Of a stretch of 64,000 nucleotides of DNA, positions 51,535 to 60,400 are shown in pieces. The DNA comes from Tamlana flava. Its GTDB lineage: Bacteria > Bacteroidota > Bacteroidia > Flavobacteriales > Flavobacteriaceae. The stretch covers positions 806,001 through 870,000 of the forward strand of contig NZ_JBGGTX010000002.1 in NCBI RefSeq assembly GCF_041287255.1, written 5' to 3'. Positions within the stretch are counted from its first letter, which is position 1; every line of letters begins with the position of its first letter. A program made the position numbers and the translations under genes. Below the pieces are notes generated by a model. It was given only the letters and a program-made list of their open reading frames with translations. It was not told the origin of the DNA and ran no database searches.

Positions 51535-53223
51535 TTAGTTTTTCTTTTTGTTTTTTGATTTGCTTTTTGAACCTACGCGAGACATCGCACATCTAAATCC
51601 AATATAGTCTGTCGCCATATCTTGTGGGAAGTAGCGTCTTTGAGCAGGGTCTAACCAGTACTCTCTGTCTTTCCAAGAACCACCTTTGTAAACTCTAACT
51701 TCGTCGTTAATTAAGGAAGATCTGTCATTCGTTTTATCGTACTCTCTTATTATATTTCCTAGAGAATCCCTTGAAATACTGTGTTTCGGAGAGTTGTACA
51801 TCTTTCTTGTTTGGGAAGCTTCACTGTCTTCATTTTCCTCGTCATCGTTAAAGCTTTCATAGTAACGAGATGAACGCTTGTCACCGTCCCTAAAGTTAAT
51901 TTCGTTGCTCTTATCAAAGTTTGTTCTTAAATAAGTTTCGTTTTCATCAACAGGTACTTGTAATATTTCGCCTGGCAAATTTCTAGCAACTACTTTACCA
52001 TTCGATATCGTATCGTAAACAATATCATCAACAGTTACAATTTTTACAGTGCCATCTTCATCTAATGCATTTTTTGTGTAAACATTACCACGGTAGTAGT
52101 TAAAGTCGTTAAACTCATCATCTACTATAGGTCTGTAAACGTCGGCAACCCATTCGGCAACGTTTCCGGCCATATCATATAAACCATAATCGTTTGGCTC
52201 ATAAGATTTAACAGCGTTTGTGATATCTGCACCATCATCAGACCAACCTGCAATTCCGCCGTAATCACCTTTTCCTTGCTTAAAGTTAGCTAATTGGTCA
52301 CCACGATATTTTCTTGAACCGTTACGGGTATATTGACCATCCCACGGGTATTTTTTACGTCCACGGTATAAGTTGTAGGCTCTAATTTCACTTAAACCCA
52401 GAGCTGCATATTCCCACTCCGTTTCAGTTGGTAGCCTGTACTTTGGAGAAATAATTCCAGTTTCAACAGTAGCATAAACCCCGGTTTCGTTACCATCGGC
52501 ATCAACTCTTAAATTTCGTCTTCCACGACCATCGGGTCTTGTAATTTCTTCGTTACCGCCATAGGTTAATGATGGGGCATTAATGTATGTGTCTGTACTG
52601 AAAGTCTGTTCAGCATCTACATCGGTAACTTTGGCATCACGCTTTAGATAGCCAGCTTTTTCCAAGTTGTATTCGTTAACACGGTCTGAACGCCAGTTGG
52701 CAAACTCAACAGCTTGAATCCAGCTTACACCAACGACAGGGTATTCACCATACCCAGGATGGCGTAAGTAGTTGTCTGTCATAACCTCGTTAAACCCTAA
52801 ACGGTTTCTCCAAACTAAAGTGTCTGGAAGAGCACCATGGTAAATGGCTCTAAAGTTTTCTTCTGAAGGTGGGTAAACACGTTTAATCCAATCCAAGTAT
52901 TCCATATACATGGCATTGGTAACCTCGGTTTCATCCATATAAAAAGATTGCACGTGCTGCTGATTTGGGCTATTGTTCCAATCATGCATAACGTCGTCTT
53001 GAACACGTCCTTTAGTAAATGTACCGCCTTCGATAAAAACTAAACCAGGGGAAGTTTCTTGTTCTTTGAAATCGGTATTGTATTGAAATCCGCCCTCTCT
53101 AGAATTGATTTGCCATCCAGTAGCTCTGGAGCTGTTCTTAGAACTCGAAGATTTCTTGCAACTAGTTGTAGAAACTATTAGCGCTAAAACCAATAGAAAC
53201 TTTAATGCTACTACGTTTTTCAT
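51535..53223 (-). CDS. gldJ: Gliding motility lipoprotein GldJ
   Basis: The ATG at 53223 gives MKNVVALKFLLVLALIV followed by the lipobox STTSC (Cys22) and 562 residues in all, close to known GldJ; a longer upstream frame places 30 unlikely residues in front. The protein has the FGE-sulfatase-like fold: VFIEGGTFTKGR near 60, METEVTNAMYMEYLDW-like segment near 98, YRLPTETEWEYAALG near 255, NDYGLYDMAGNVAEW near 338 and YIGFRCAMSRVG at the end. GldJ stabilises the T9SS/gliding complex (GldK is a paralogue). It is divergent from porU. Confidence 0.94.
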   Translation of the reverse strand: MKNVVALKFLLVLALIVSTTSCKKSSSSKNSSRATGWQINSREGGFQYNTDFKEQETSPGLVFIEGGTFTKGRVQDDVMHDWNNSPNQQHVQSFYMDETEVTNAMYMEYLDWIKRVYPPSEENFRAIYHGALPDTLVWRNRLGFNEVMTDNYLRHPGYGEYPVVGVSWIQAVEFANWRSDRVNEYNLEKAGYLKRDAKVTDVDAEQTFSTDTYINAPSLTYGGNEEITRPDGRGRRNLRVDADGNETGVYATVETGIISPKYRLPTETEWEYAALGLSEIRAYNLYRGRKKYPWDGQYTRNGSRKYRGDQLANFKQGKGDYGGIAGWSDDGADITNAVKSYEPNDYGLYDMAGNVAEWVADVYRPIVDDEFNDFNYYRGNVYTKNALDEDGTVKIVTVDDIVYDTISNGKVVARNLPGEILQVPVDENETYLRTNFDKSNEINFRDGDKRSSRYYESFNDDEENEDSEASQTRKMYNSPKHSISRDSLGNIIREYDKTNDRSSLINDEVRVYKGGSWKDREYWLDPAQRRYFPQDMATDYIGFRCAMSRVGSKSKSKNKKKN

Positions 53224-53491
53224 ATCCATACTTTTAAGTAAGCTAATAAATTTTGGTGGTGCAATATAATAATTAAACCTTACAATGCAAGCTATTTTTT
53301 GCATTTTAACCAAAAAAAAGTGTATTTCATCCTATTTTTTGGTCCATACATCGATGTTTTTACTGTTTTTCATCGTTGTTTTGTGTTGTATTAACGTGTG
53401 TTTTCCAAATTTATTATTGTATTTTTGGCTCAGTTTTGCAAATTGTTGTTTTCTTTAATAATAACAAGGTGTTCATGACGTTATTTTAGCG
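53224..53491. other. Divergent control region between gldJ and porU
   Basis: This 268-bp AT-rich gap must drive gldJ leftward and porU rightward. On the plus strand TATTTTTG (53420-53427) matches TAnnTTTG and lies 64 bases before porU, but no good TTTG sits at -33. On the minus strand a near match (TATATTGC) lies about 40 bases before the chosen gldJ start. No RNA gene or ORF is seen. Confidence 0.45.
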
Positions 53492-56400
53492 ATGAAAAAG
53501 AATATTTTATTAATACTGCTATTGGTATCGGCGGTAGGTTTTGCCCAGCAAAGAAGATATAACATAGCTTGGGAAGCCTTCAAAACCCTGACAGTTGGTA
53601 GTAAATCTTTGCAGGTTCCTTCCTTTGGAAAGGATTATTTTGTGTATAATTTTGACACTGGCTTACTGTTTGTGGATCAATGGGAAACGAAAAGTTCAAT
53701 TGATGAAAATTCGGTTTCACTAACAAATGTTTCTTATAAATCCATTTCTAAAACAGAACTAAAGGACTTGGATTTAAGCACAATTCCAAATGAATTGACT
53801 TTTAGATTAAAGAATTCCTCTGCTAGAAATAAAACATATGCCATGTTTCAATTATCTCCTATCATAAAAGATAATAATGGAACATTTAAAAAGGTTGTTA
53901 GTTTTCAGCTTATTTATAAAATCGGGTTGAGCAACGTTAATTCTTCAATTTTAAAAAAGGGATTTAGCAGTACGGCAGCATTATCTAATTCGGTTTTAAA
54001 CTCTGGGGATTGGTACAGATTTTATGTTGAGAATTCGGGAGTTTTTAAGTTATCAAGAGGTTTTTTGCAGCAATTGGGTGTTAATGTTAATAGCGTTGAC
54101 CCAAGAACCATTAAGGTTTTTGGCCATGGGGGGCGTATGATACCACATTCCAATGCAGCGTCTTATCCGTACGATGTTCCAGAAAATGCCATTAAGTTCG
54201 TGGGAGAAGAAGATGGTGTGCTAAATAATGAAGATTATATTTTGTTTTACGCCGAAGGCCCTACGGGTTATAACACAGACAGTAGAACGCATATTAATTG
54301 CTATACCGATAAGACCTATTATTACATTAATGTAAGTCCGGGTAATGGAAAACGTATCCAGGAATTTTCCCAGCCATCAGGTACTCCTGATATGACTATA
54401 GACGCATTTGAAGACTATCAGTTTCATGAAATAGACGAATACAATCTAGTTTCTTTAGGTAGACGTTGGTTTGGAGATCGGTTTGATGTGAGTAATAAGA
54501 AGGAATTTGAGTTTGATTTCCCTGATTTGGTAACGTCACAACCCTTGAAATTGACCGTAATTGTAGCTGCGGCAGCAAAATCGGCCAGTGCCATGAATGT
54601 TAGTGTTAACGGAAATAGTCTTGCCACACTGTCTCTTTCAGGGGTAAGCAGCCCTACATATGCAAGTGGGGCTACATTTAGTAATAATAATGTTAGTGTT
54701 AACTCGTCGAAAGTTACTGTGAAACTTGACTTTGATAATAGAGGAAATCCTAGTACTTTGGGGTATTTGGATTATATTTCGGTTGAAGGTGTTAGAAATT
54801 TGAATTTCAACAACAAGCAATTTAAATTTAAGAATAGTGCAGTTGCAAATGCATCGGGTATTGTTCAATATAACATCAGTAATGCTCAGAATCTATCTGA
54901 GGTTTGGGATGTAACAGATATTTATAATGTATCAAACGCTGCAAATAATGATAAAAGTGCAAACTTTAGCTTCAATGCAACACTAGGAAGTTTAATGACT
55001 TATGTGGCTTTTTCACCTTCAGATTATTATACGCCTAAATTTGATGGAAAAACAGCTGTAGCAAACCAAAATATTAAGGGCTCTATTTTACAAAATGAAC
55101 AAGGGGAGTTTATTTTAGATTACATTATTGTGGCTCCAGACAATATGATGGCTCAAGCGGAGCGATTGGCCCAAATTAATAGAGACCAATATAATTTAAA
55201 TGTTATGGTTTTTGGGCTAGATGAGATTTATAATGAATTTAGTTCTGGAAATCCAGACATTGGTGCCATAAGAAATTTGGTGAAGTATGTTTATGATAAT
55301 CCTAGCACTGATAGACCTTTGAAATATTTGTGCCTGTTTGGTGATGCCTCTTTCGATTATAAGGATAGAACACCCAACAATACCAATATCGTGCCTTCAT
55401 GGTATTCTTATGAAAGTTTTAGTTTGGCAACTTCATTTGTTTCCGATGATTTTTATGGGATGATGGGCAATAATGAAGGGACTATGGGTATTTCAGATGG
55501 TTTGGATATAGCTGTGGGAAGAATACTGGCCGATACACCGCAGCGTGGCAAAGAGTTGGTAGATAAAATTGCGGCATATTATGCCAAGGAGTCTTTAGGC
55601 AGTTGGCGAAACAATTTTGTTGTTATTTCGGATGATGTTGATAAAGATTGGGAAGGTTTACTTCAAGAAACAACTGATATGATTGGTGACTTGGTTTCTG
55701 GAAATAAACCATTCATAAATGTGGTTAAAATACATTCTGATGCGTTTCAACAAGAGTTCTCGGCGGGAGGGGAAAGGTATCCAGACGTTACAACAGAAAT
55801 CGCCAATGCAGTTGACAATGGCGCTTTAGTAGTAAACTATTTTGGGCATGGTGGTGAAGATGGTTTGGCAGAAGAGCGTATTTTGCTCAAACCCGATGTT
55901 GAGAATTTCCGAAATTATAATAAACTGAATTGTTTTGTTACCGTTACTTGTGAGTTTACCCGGTTTGATAATCCATACAGGCAAACGGCAGGCGAATTTA
56001 CGTACTGGAATAAACAGGCTGGAGCTATAGGCTTAATAAGTACCACTCGTCAGATTTTTGTGAGTTTTGCCATTTCATTTAATAGTATATTGGGGCAATA
56101 TTTGTTTTCTTATAGTGATAATGATACTTATGGACCCTATGAATATCCGTCTATGGCTGAAGCACTTAGGTTGGCCAAAAGTGACCCGGGGGTCTCTGGA
56201 TCTAGTCAAAAAAGATTGATATTTTTTATTGGCGATCCTGCCATGAAGTTGGCATTTTCAAAGCCCGAAATTAGGCTTACAAAAATAAATGATGTGCCAA
56301 TTGCCCAAGCTACCGATACTTTAAAAGCCTTGAGTTATGTTAAATTGGCTGGGGATGTTACAGATTTATCAGGTAATGTCTTAACTGATTTTAACGGAAC

Positions 56401-57376
56401 ACTTTCCACAACCATCTACGATAAAGAAATTGAGAGACAAACCCTTGCCAATGATGGAACCAGATTAAATGGGCAACTTGTTCAAATGGATTTTAAAACC
56501 CTTGGCGAAATTATTTTTAGAGGTCAGGCTTCGGTTAAAAACGGGCAATTTGAGTTCGATTTTGTGGTTCCTAAAGACATTGGCATTCCCGTTGGTTTTG
56601 GAAAGGTTAGCTTTTATGCTAAAAACGAAGAATTGACTCAAGACAGGACAGGAGCGAGCGTAGATATGGTTAAAATTGGTGGTTTGAATGAAAATGCACC
56701 AGAAGATAATATTGGGCCGGTTATTGCACTATATATGAATGATGAAAGTTTTGTGTCAGGTGGTATTACCAATGAATCTCCTACTTTGCTTGCTAAACTT
56801 GAAGATGCAAATGGTATTAATACGGCAAGTGGTATTGGACATGATATCGTAGCCATAATTGATGGTGATGAAACCAACCCCATTATTCTAAACGATTATT
56901 ATCAAACCGATGTGGACGATTATACCAAAGGTACTTTGAGCTTCCCATTTAGAGATTTAGAGCCAGGATTGCACACCTTAACGCTTAAAGCGTGGGATGT
57001 TTATAATAATTCATCTATTTCAGAAATTCAATTTATCGTTTTTGATAAAGATCAAGATTTGGTCATCAATAATGTGCTTAATTACCCAAATCCGTTTGTT
57101 AATTACACAGAATTTTGGTTCAATCACAATAGTTCGGAACCTTTAGACGTTTCAATACAGATATTTACAGTCTCAGGAAAATTGGTAAGAACGCTAAACG
57201 GACAAACAACGGGCGGGTTTACATCTCCAAGTTCATTGTCTAGAGATATTGTTTGGGACGGGAGGGATGACTTTGGTGATAAAATAGGTAAAGGGGTGTA
57301 TGTGTACAAAATGAGAGTACGTTCCAACTTATTGAATAAGACCGTAGAAAAAATTGAGAAACTTGTAATACTATAA
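53492..57376 (+). CDS. porU: Type IX secretion sortase PorU
   Basis: This 1294-residue gingipain-family (C25) cysteine protease acts at the cell surface as the T9SS sortase, cleaving C-terminal signals and attaching cargo to lipid A-linked sugar. A Sec signal (1-18, VGFAQQ) opens the chain. The catalytic His is at 786 (VNYFGHGGED) and Cys at 820 (VTVTCEFTRF). The C-terminal 100 residues (YPNPFVNYTEFWF then WDGRDDFGDKIGKGVYVYKM) form a CTD/FlgD-like domain. porV follows 34 bases later, and gldJ is divergent. Length and order agree with flavobacterial PorU. Confidence 0.94.
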   Translation: MKKNILLILLLVSAVGFAQQRRYNIAWEAFKTLTVGSKSLQVPSFGKDYFVYNFDTGLLFVDQWETKSSIDENSVSLTNVSYKSISKTELKDLDLSTIPNELTFRLKNSSARNKTYAMFQLSPIIKDNNGTFKKVVSFQLIYKIGLSNVNSSILKKGFSSTAALSNSVLNSGDWYRFYVENSGVFKLSRGFLQQLGVNVNSVDPRTIKVFGHGGRMIPHSNAASYPYDVPENAIKFVGEEDGVLNNEDYILFYAEGPTGYNTDSRTHINCYTDKTYYYINVSPGNGKRIQEFSQPSGTPDMTIDAFEDYQFHEIDEYNLVSLGRRWFGDRFDVSNKKEFEFDFPDLVTSQPLKLTVIVAAAAKSASAMNVSVNGNSLATLSLSGVSSPTYASGATFSNNNVSVNSSKVTVKLDFDNRGNPSTLGYLDYISVEGVRNLNFNNKQFKFKNSAVANASGIVQYNISNAQNLSEVWDVTDIYNVSNAANNDKSANFSFNATLGSLMTYVAFSPSDYYTPKFDGKTAVANQNIKGSILQNEQGEFILDYIIVAPDNMMAQAERLAQINRDQYNLNVMVFGLDEIYNEFSSGNPDIGAIRNLVKYVYDNPSTDRPLKYLCLFGDASFDYKDRTPNNTNIVPSWYSYESFSLATSFVSDDFYGMMGNNEGTMGISDGLDIAVGRILADTPQRGKELVDKIAAYYAKESLGSWRNNFVVISDDVDKDWEGLLQETTDMIGDLVSGNKPFINVVKIHSDAFQQEFSAGGERYPDVTTEIANAVDNGALVVNYFGHGGEDGLAEERILLKPDVENFRNYNKLNCFVTVTCEFTRFDNPYRQTAGEFTYWNKQAGAIGLISTTRQIFVSFAISFNSILGQYLFSYSDNDTYGPYEYPSMAEALRLAKSDPGVSGSSQKRLIFFIGDPAMKLAFSKPEIRLTKINDVPIAQATDTLKALSYVKLAGDVTDLSGNVLTDFNGTLSTTIYDKEIERQTLANDGTRLNGQLVQMDFKTLGEIIFRGQASVKNGQFEFDFVVPKDIGIPVGFGKVSFYAKNEELTQDRTGASVDMVKIGGLNENAPEDNIGPVIALYMNDESFVSGGITNESPTLLAKLEDANGINTASGIGHDIVAIIDGDETNPIILNDYYQTDVDDYTKGTLSFPFRDLEPGLHTLTLKAWDVYNNSSISEIQFIVFDKDQDLVINNVLNYPNPFVNYTEFWFNHNSSEPLDVSIQIFTVSGKLVRTLNGQTTGGFTSPSSLSRDIVWDGRDDFGDKIGKGVYVYKMRVRSNLLNKTVEKIEKLVIL

Positions 57377-57392
57377 TAAAAATTTATATTTG
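57363..57392 (+). promoter_or_regulatory. Candidate own promoter of porV
   Basis: TTG (57363-57365) and TATATTTG (57385-57392) are 19 bases apart, a good Bacteroidota -33/-7 pair. It overlaps the end of porU and lies 18 bases before the porV start codon at 57411. It may allow PorV, needed in excess, to be made independently of PorU. Confidence 0.6.
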
Positions 57393-57410
57393 CTAACTAA
57401 AAATCAATTC

Positions 57411-58619
57411 ATGAAGAATAAAGTACTGTTAATTTTGGCATTGGCTTTTTTGCTAAAAATTAATGCACAAGAAACTATTATCTTTCCAAATCAAGAAAGA
57501 AGGGTCATAACAACGGGGGTTCCTTTTTTATTAATTGCATCTGATGCACGTGCTGCTGGTATGGCAGATATGGGTGTTGCTACCAGCGTAGATGCTTTTT
57601 CACAACAATGGAACTCGTCAAAATATGCTTTTTCAGAAGCAAAATCTGGTATTGGGGTTAGTTATACGCCATATTTAAGTAAATTGGTGAATGATATTTT
57701 TCTGGGAAATGTGTCTTATTTCAATAGATTGGATGAGCGAAGTGCCTTTGGGGCTAGTTTAAGATATTTTTCATTGGGAGATATTGAGTTTGTAGAGAAT
57801 GCCAATGACGAACCCAGAATCCAAAGACCAAGTGAACTTTCTCTTGACCTCTCTTATGCGTTGCGTTTATCGGACCAATTCGCCATGTCTGTGGGCATGC
57901 GTTACTTGCGTTCAGATTTAAGGATACAGGGTGTAGATGGAGATGCTTCTGCAGCGAACACTTTTGGTGTTGATATCTCAGGGTACTATCAAAGTGAAGA
58001 ACAAGCTTATTCCGATTACAACGGAAGATGGCGTGCAGGATTTGCTATTCAAAATATTGGTCCAAAATTCAAATATGATGACGGTGGATTAGATAATTTT
58101 CAACCAACAAATTTAAGGTTGGGAGCAGGTTTTGATTTTATTTTTGACGATTATAACAAAGTTGCTGTTACTGCCGAGGTGGCCAAACTTTTAGTGCCAA
58201 CCCCACCTATTTATGGATATGTAGATGCCGACGGAGACCAAACACAGGCTTCTGATGGAAGCGAACCAACCATTATCGTTGAAGGAAAAGACCCAGATGT
58301 TAGTTTTTTAACAGGGATTTTTCAATCTTTTGGTGATGCGCCTGATGGTTTTAGTGAGGAGTTGAAGGAGTTTACATGGGCTTTAAGTGCAGAATACACA
58401 TATCAAGACTCATTTGCTTTTAGAACAGGTTATTTTAATGAAAGTGAAGATAAGGGTGCAAGAAAATTTTTAGCCTTAGGAGCTGGATTTAAAGCCAATG
58501 TGGTAAACATCGATTTGTCTTATTTGTTTTCGGCATCAAAAGTTCAAAGTCCGTTAGAAGGAACTTTACGTTTTTCATTGACATTCAACATTGGTGCGGG
58601 TGAATATTATGAGTATTAG
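57411..58619 (+). CDS. porV: Type IX secretion outer-membrane protein PorV (LptO)
   Basis: The ATG at 57411 gives MKNKVLLILALAFLLKINAQE, a clear Sec signal, and 402 residues; the longer frame would add seven. The rest has outer-membrane beta-barrel character with the PorV/PorQ opening VPFLLIASDARAAGMADMG (about 40-58) and ends in a Tyr-rich terminal strand. PorV shuttles cargo from the translocon to PorU and is required for many T9SS substrates. It has its own promoter-like box and a terminator directly after it. Confidence 0.93.
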   Translation: MKNKVLLILALAFLLKINAQETIIFPNQERRVITTGVPFLLIASDARAAGMADMGVATSVDAFSQQWNSSKYAFSEAKSGIGVSYTPYLSKLVNDIFLGNVSYFNRLDERSAFGASLRYFSLGDIEFVENANDEPRIQRPSELSLDLSYALRLSDQFAMSVGMRYLRSDLRIQGVDGDASAANTFGVDISGYYQSEEQAYSDYNGRWRAGFAIQNIGPKFKYDDGGLDNFQPTNLRLGAGFDFIFDDYNKVAVTAEVAKLLVPTPPIYGYVDADGDQTQASDGSEPTIIVEGKDPDVSFLTGIFQSFGDAPDGFSEELKEFTWALSAEYTYQDSFAFRTGYFNESEDKGARKFLALGAGFKANVVNIDLSYLFSASKVQSPLEGTLRFSLTFNIGAGEYYEY

Positions 58620-58643
58620 AAAGATTTAAATAAATTTATTTTG

Positions 58644-58675
58644 AAAAAACTATTGCCAATCGCAATAGTTTTTTT
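58644..58675 (+). terminator. Terminator after porV
   Basis: A perfect 13-bp stem (58644-58656 with 58662-58674), five-base loop and T-run close the porU-porV unit. Confidence 0.85.
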
Positions 58676-58716
58676 GTTTCAAAGAGTTTAGTATTTTTAC
58701 TGAACAAGGTTTTTCA

Positions 58717-59199
58717 ATGAAAGAAATAAAAATAGAGTCTATACTGCAGGTGTTTCAAAGTTTGGACGAATTGCCGCCCGAAGTTTTCAACCTAATGAAA
58801 AGTGCTATAAAAGCAAGAGGTCAAGCTTATGCACCATATTCAAATTTTAGTGTTGGTGCTGCAATTTTAGTGAATAACGGTGAAATCGTTTTAGGAAACA
58901 ATCAAGAAAACGCCTCATACCCTTCAGGTTTGTGTGCCGAGCGAACGGCTATCTATTCAGCTGGGGCACAATTTCCAAATGCCAAAATTTTAAAAATCTG
59001 CATATGCGCGGGCTCAAAAATTACACCGACAAGTAAGCCTATTCCTCCTTGTGGAGCTTGTAGGCAAGCTATTGCGGAATATGAAATCAAGCAAAAATCA
59101 CCCATCGAAATTTATTTTATGGGTGAATCTGGAGCGGTGGCCAAATCAAAATCCCTAGAAAACCTAATGCCTTTTATGTTTGACAAATCGGTTCTATAG
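58717..59199 (+). CDS. cdd: Cytidine deaminase
   Basis: This 160-residue enzyme deaminates cytidine and deoxycytidine to uridine forms. The zinc-binding motifs are GLCAERTAIYSAG (near 70-82, with catalytic Glu) and PPCGACRQAIAEY (near 109-121). YAPYSNFSVGAAI near 38 is the substrate site signature. Length matches tetrameric CDA with a modest N-terminal extension. It lies between porV and pdhA, as in other Flavobacteriaceae. Confidence 0.94.
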   Translation: MKEIKIESILQVFQSLDELPPEVFNLMKSAIKARGQAYAPYSNFSVGAAILVNNGEIVLGNNQENASYPSGLCAERTAIYSAGAQFPNAKILKICICAGSKITPTSKPIPPCGACRQAIAEYEIKQKSPIEIYFMGESGAVAKSKSLENLMPFMFDKSVL

Positions 59200-59358
59200 T
59201 TAAATCAAATCAGTCTTTTGTAATCGATTGAATTTTGAATAAAAATATCAGATATTTAATTTCATTGGCAAATCTTTAATTTAGTTAGACAGAAGTAAAT
59301 TATTTGTATTTTTTTAACTTTAATGAAATATGGGTTTTTTCAATACAGCACAATGTCT

Positions 59359-59366
59359 TACTTTTG
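59359..59366 (+). promoter_or_regulatory. -7 box (TACTTTTG) upstream of pdhA
   Basis: An exact TAnnTTTG match lies 32 bases before the pdhA start; the -33 region (59337-59340) is a T-run lacking the G. Plausible promoter of the pdhA-E2 pair. Confidence 0.45.
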
Positions 59367-59398
59367 TATCTCGCTTATTAAAACAATAATAATATTCC

Positions 59399-60397
59399 AT
59401 GCAAAAAATCACAAAAGAGGTTTACCTCAAATGGTATGAAGACATGTTATTCTGGAGAAAGTTTGAAGACAAGCTGGCTGCAGTTTATATCCAACAAAAA
59501 GTAAGAGGATTTCTTCACTTGTACAATGGTCAAGAAGCGGTATTGGCAGGCGCATTACACGCCATGGATTTGACCAAAGATAAAATGATAACAGCCTATC
59601 GTAATCACGTTCAGCCTATAGGTATGGGTGTGGATCCAAGACGTGTTATGGCAGAATTGTATGGAAAGGGAACAGGAACCTCTCAAGGCCTTGGTGGTTC
59701 GATGCATATTTTTTCAAAAGAATTCCGTTTTTTTGGTGGCCATGGTATTGTTGGTGGTCAAATTCCTCTAGGGGCAGGTATTGCTTTTGGCGACAAGTAT
59801 CATGGTAGTGATGCGGTAACCTTATGTTGCTTCGGTGATGGTGCTGCGAGACAAGGGTCGCTTCATGAATCATTCAATTTGGCAATGCTTTGGAAACTTC
59901 CTGTAGTATTTGTTTGTGAAAATAACGGATATGCTATGGGTACATCGGTTGAAAGAACCGCAAATCATACAGAAATCTGGAAACTTGGTTTAGGTTACAA
60001 TATGCCTTGTGGTCCGGTTGATGGTATGAATCCTATTAAAGTGGCAGAAGCTTTTGATGAAGCCATCCAAAGAGGGCGAAGAGGTGAAGGGCCAACATTC
60101 CTAGAATTGAAAACCTATCGTTATAGAGGGCACTCAATGAGTGATGCACAACATTACAGAACGAAGGAAGAGGTTGAGGAATATAAGAAAATAGACCCTA
60201 TAACACAGGTTAAAGACGTTATTCTTGAAAAGAAATATGCTACAGAGGCAGATATTAAAGTAATAGATAAAAGAGTTAAAGATCGCGTTACAGAATGTGA
60301 AAAATTTGCTGAGGAATCACCTTGGCCAGAAAAAAACGTAATGTACGACGTGGTTTACGAACAAGACGATTATCCATTTATTCAACACAAATTATAA
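59399..60397 (+). CDS. pdhA: Pyruvate dehydrogenase E1 component, alpha subunit
   Basis: This 332-residue thiamine-diphosphate enzyme subunit decarboxylates pyruvate. The ThDP/Mg motif CFGDGAARQGSLHESFNLA lies at about 142-160, with CENNGYAMGT near 176, and the phosphorylation-loop-like RYRGHSMSDAQHYR near 242. Length agrees with bacterial alpha subunits. The E2 gene follows after three bases. The beta subunit gene, normally a partner, is not in this window, so the complex must be completed from elsewhere. Confidence 0.95.
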   Translation: MQKITKEVYLKWYEDMLFWRKFEDKLAAVYIQQKVRGFLHLYNGQEAVLAGALHAMDLTKDKMITAYRNHVQPIGMGVDPRRVMAELYGKGTGTSQGLGGSMHIFSKEFRFFGGHGIVGGQIPLGAGIAFGDKYHGSDAVTLCCFGDGAARQGSLHESFNLAMLWKLPVVFVCENNGYAMGTSVERTANHTEIWKLGLGYNMPCGPVDGMNPIKVAEAFDEAIQRGRRGEGPTFLELKTYRYRGHSMSDAQHYRTKEEVEEYKKIDPITQVKDVILEKKYATEADIKVIDKRVKDRVTECEKFAEESPWPEKNVMYDVVYEQDDYPFIQHKL

Positions 60398-60400
60398 ACT

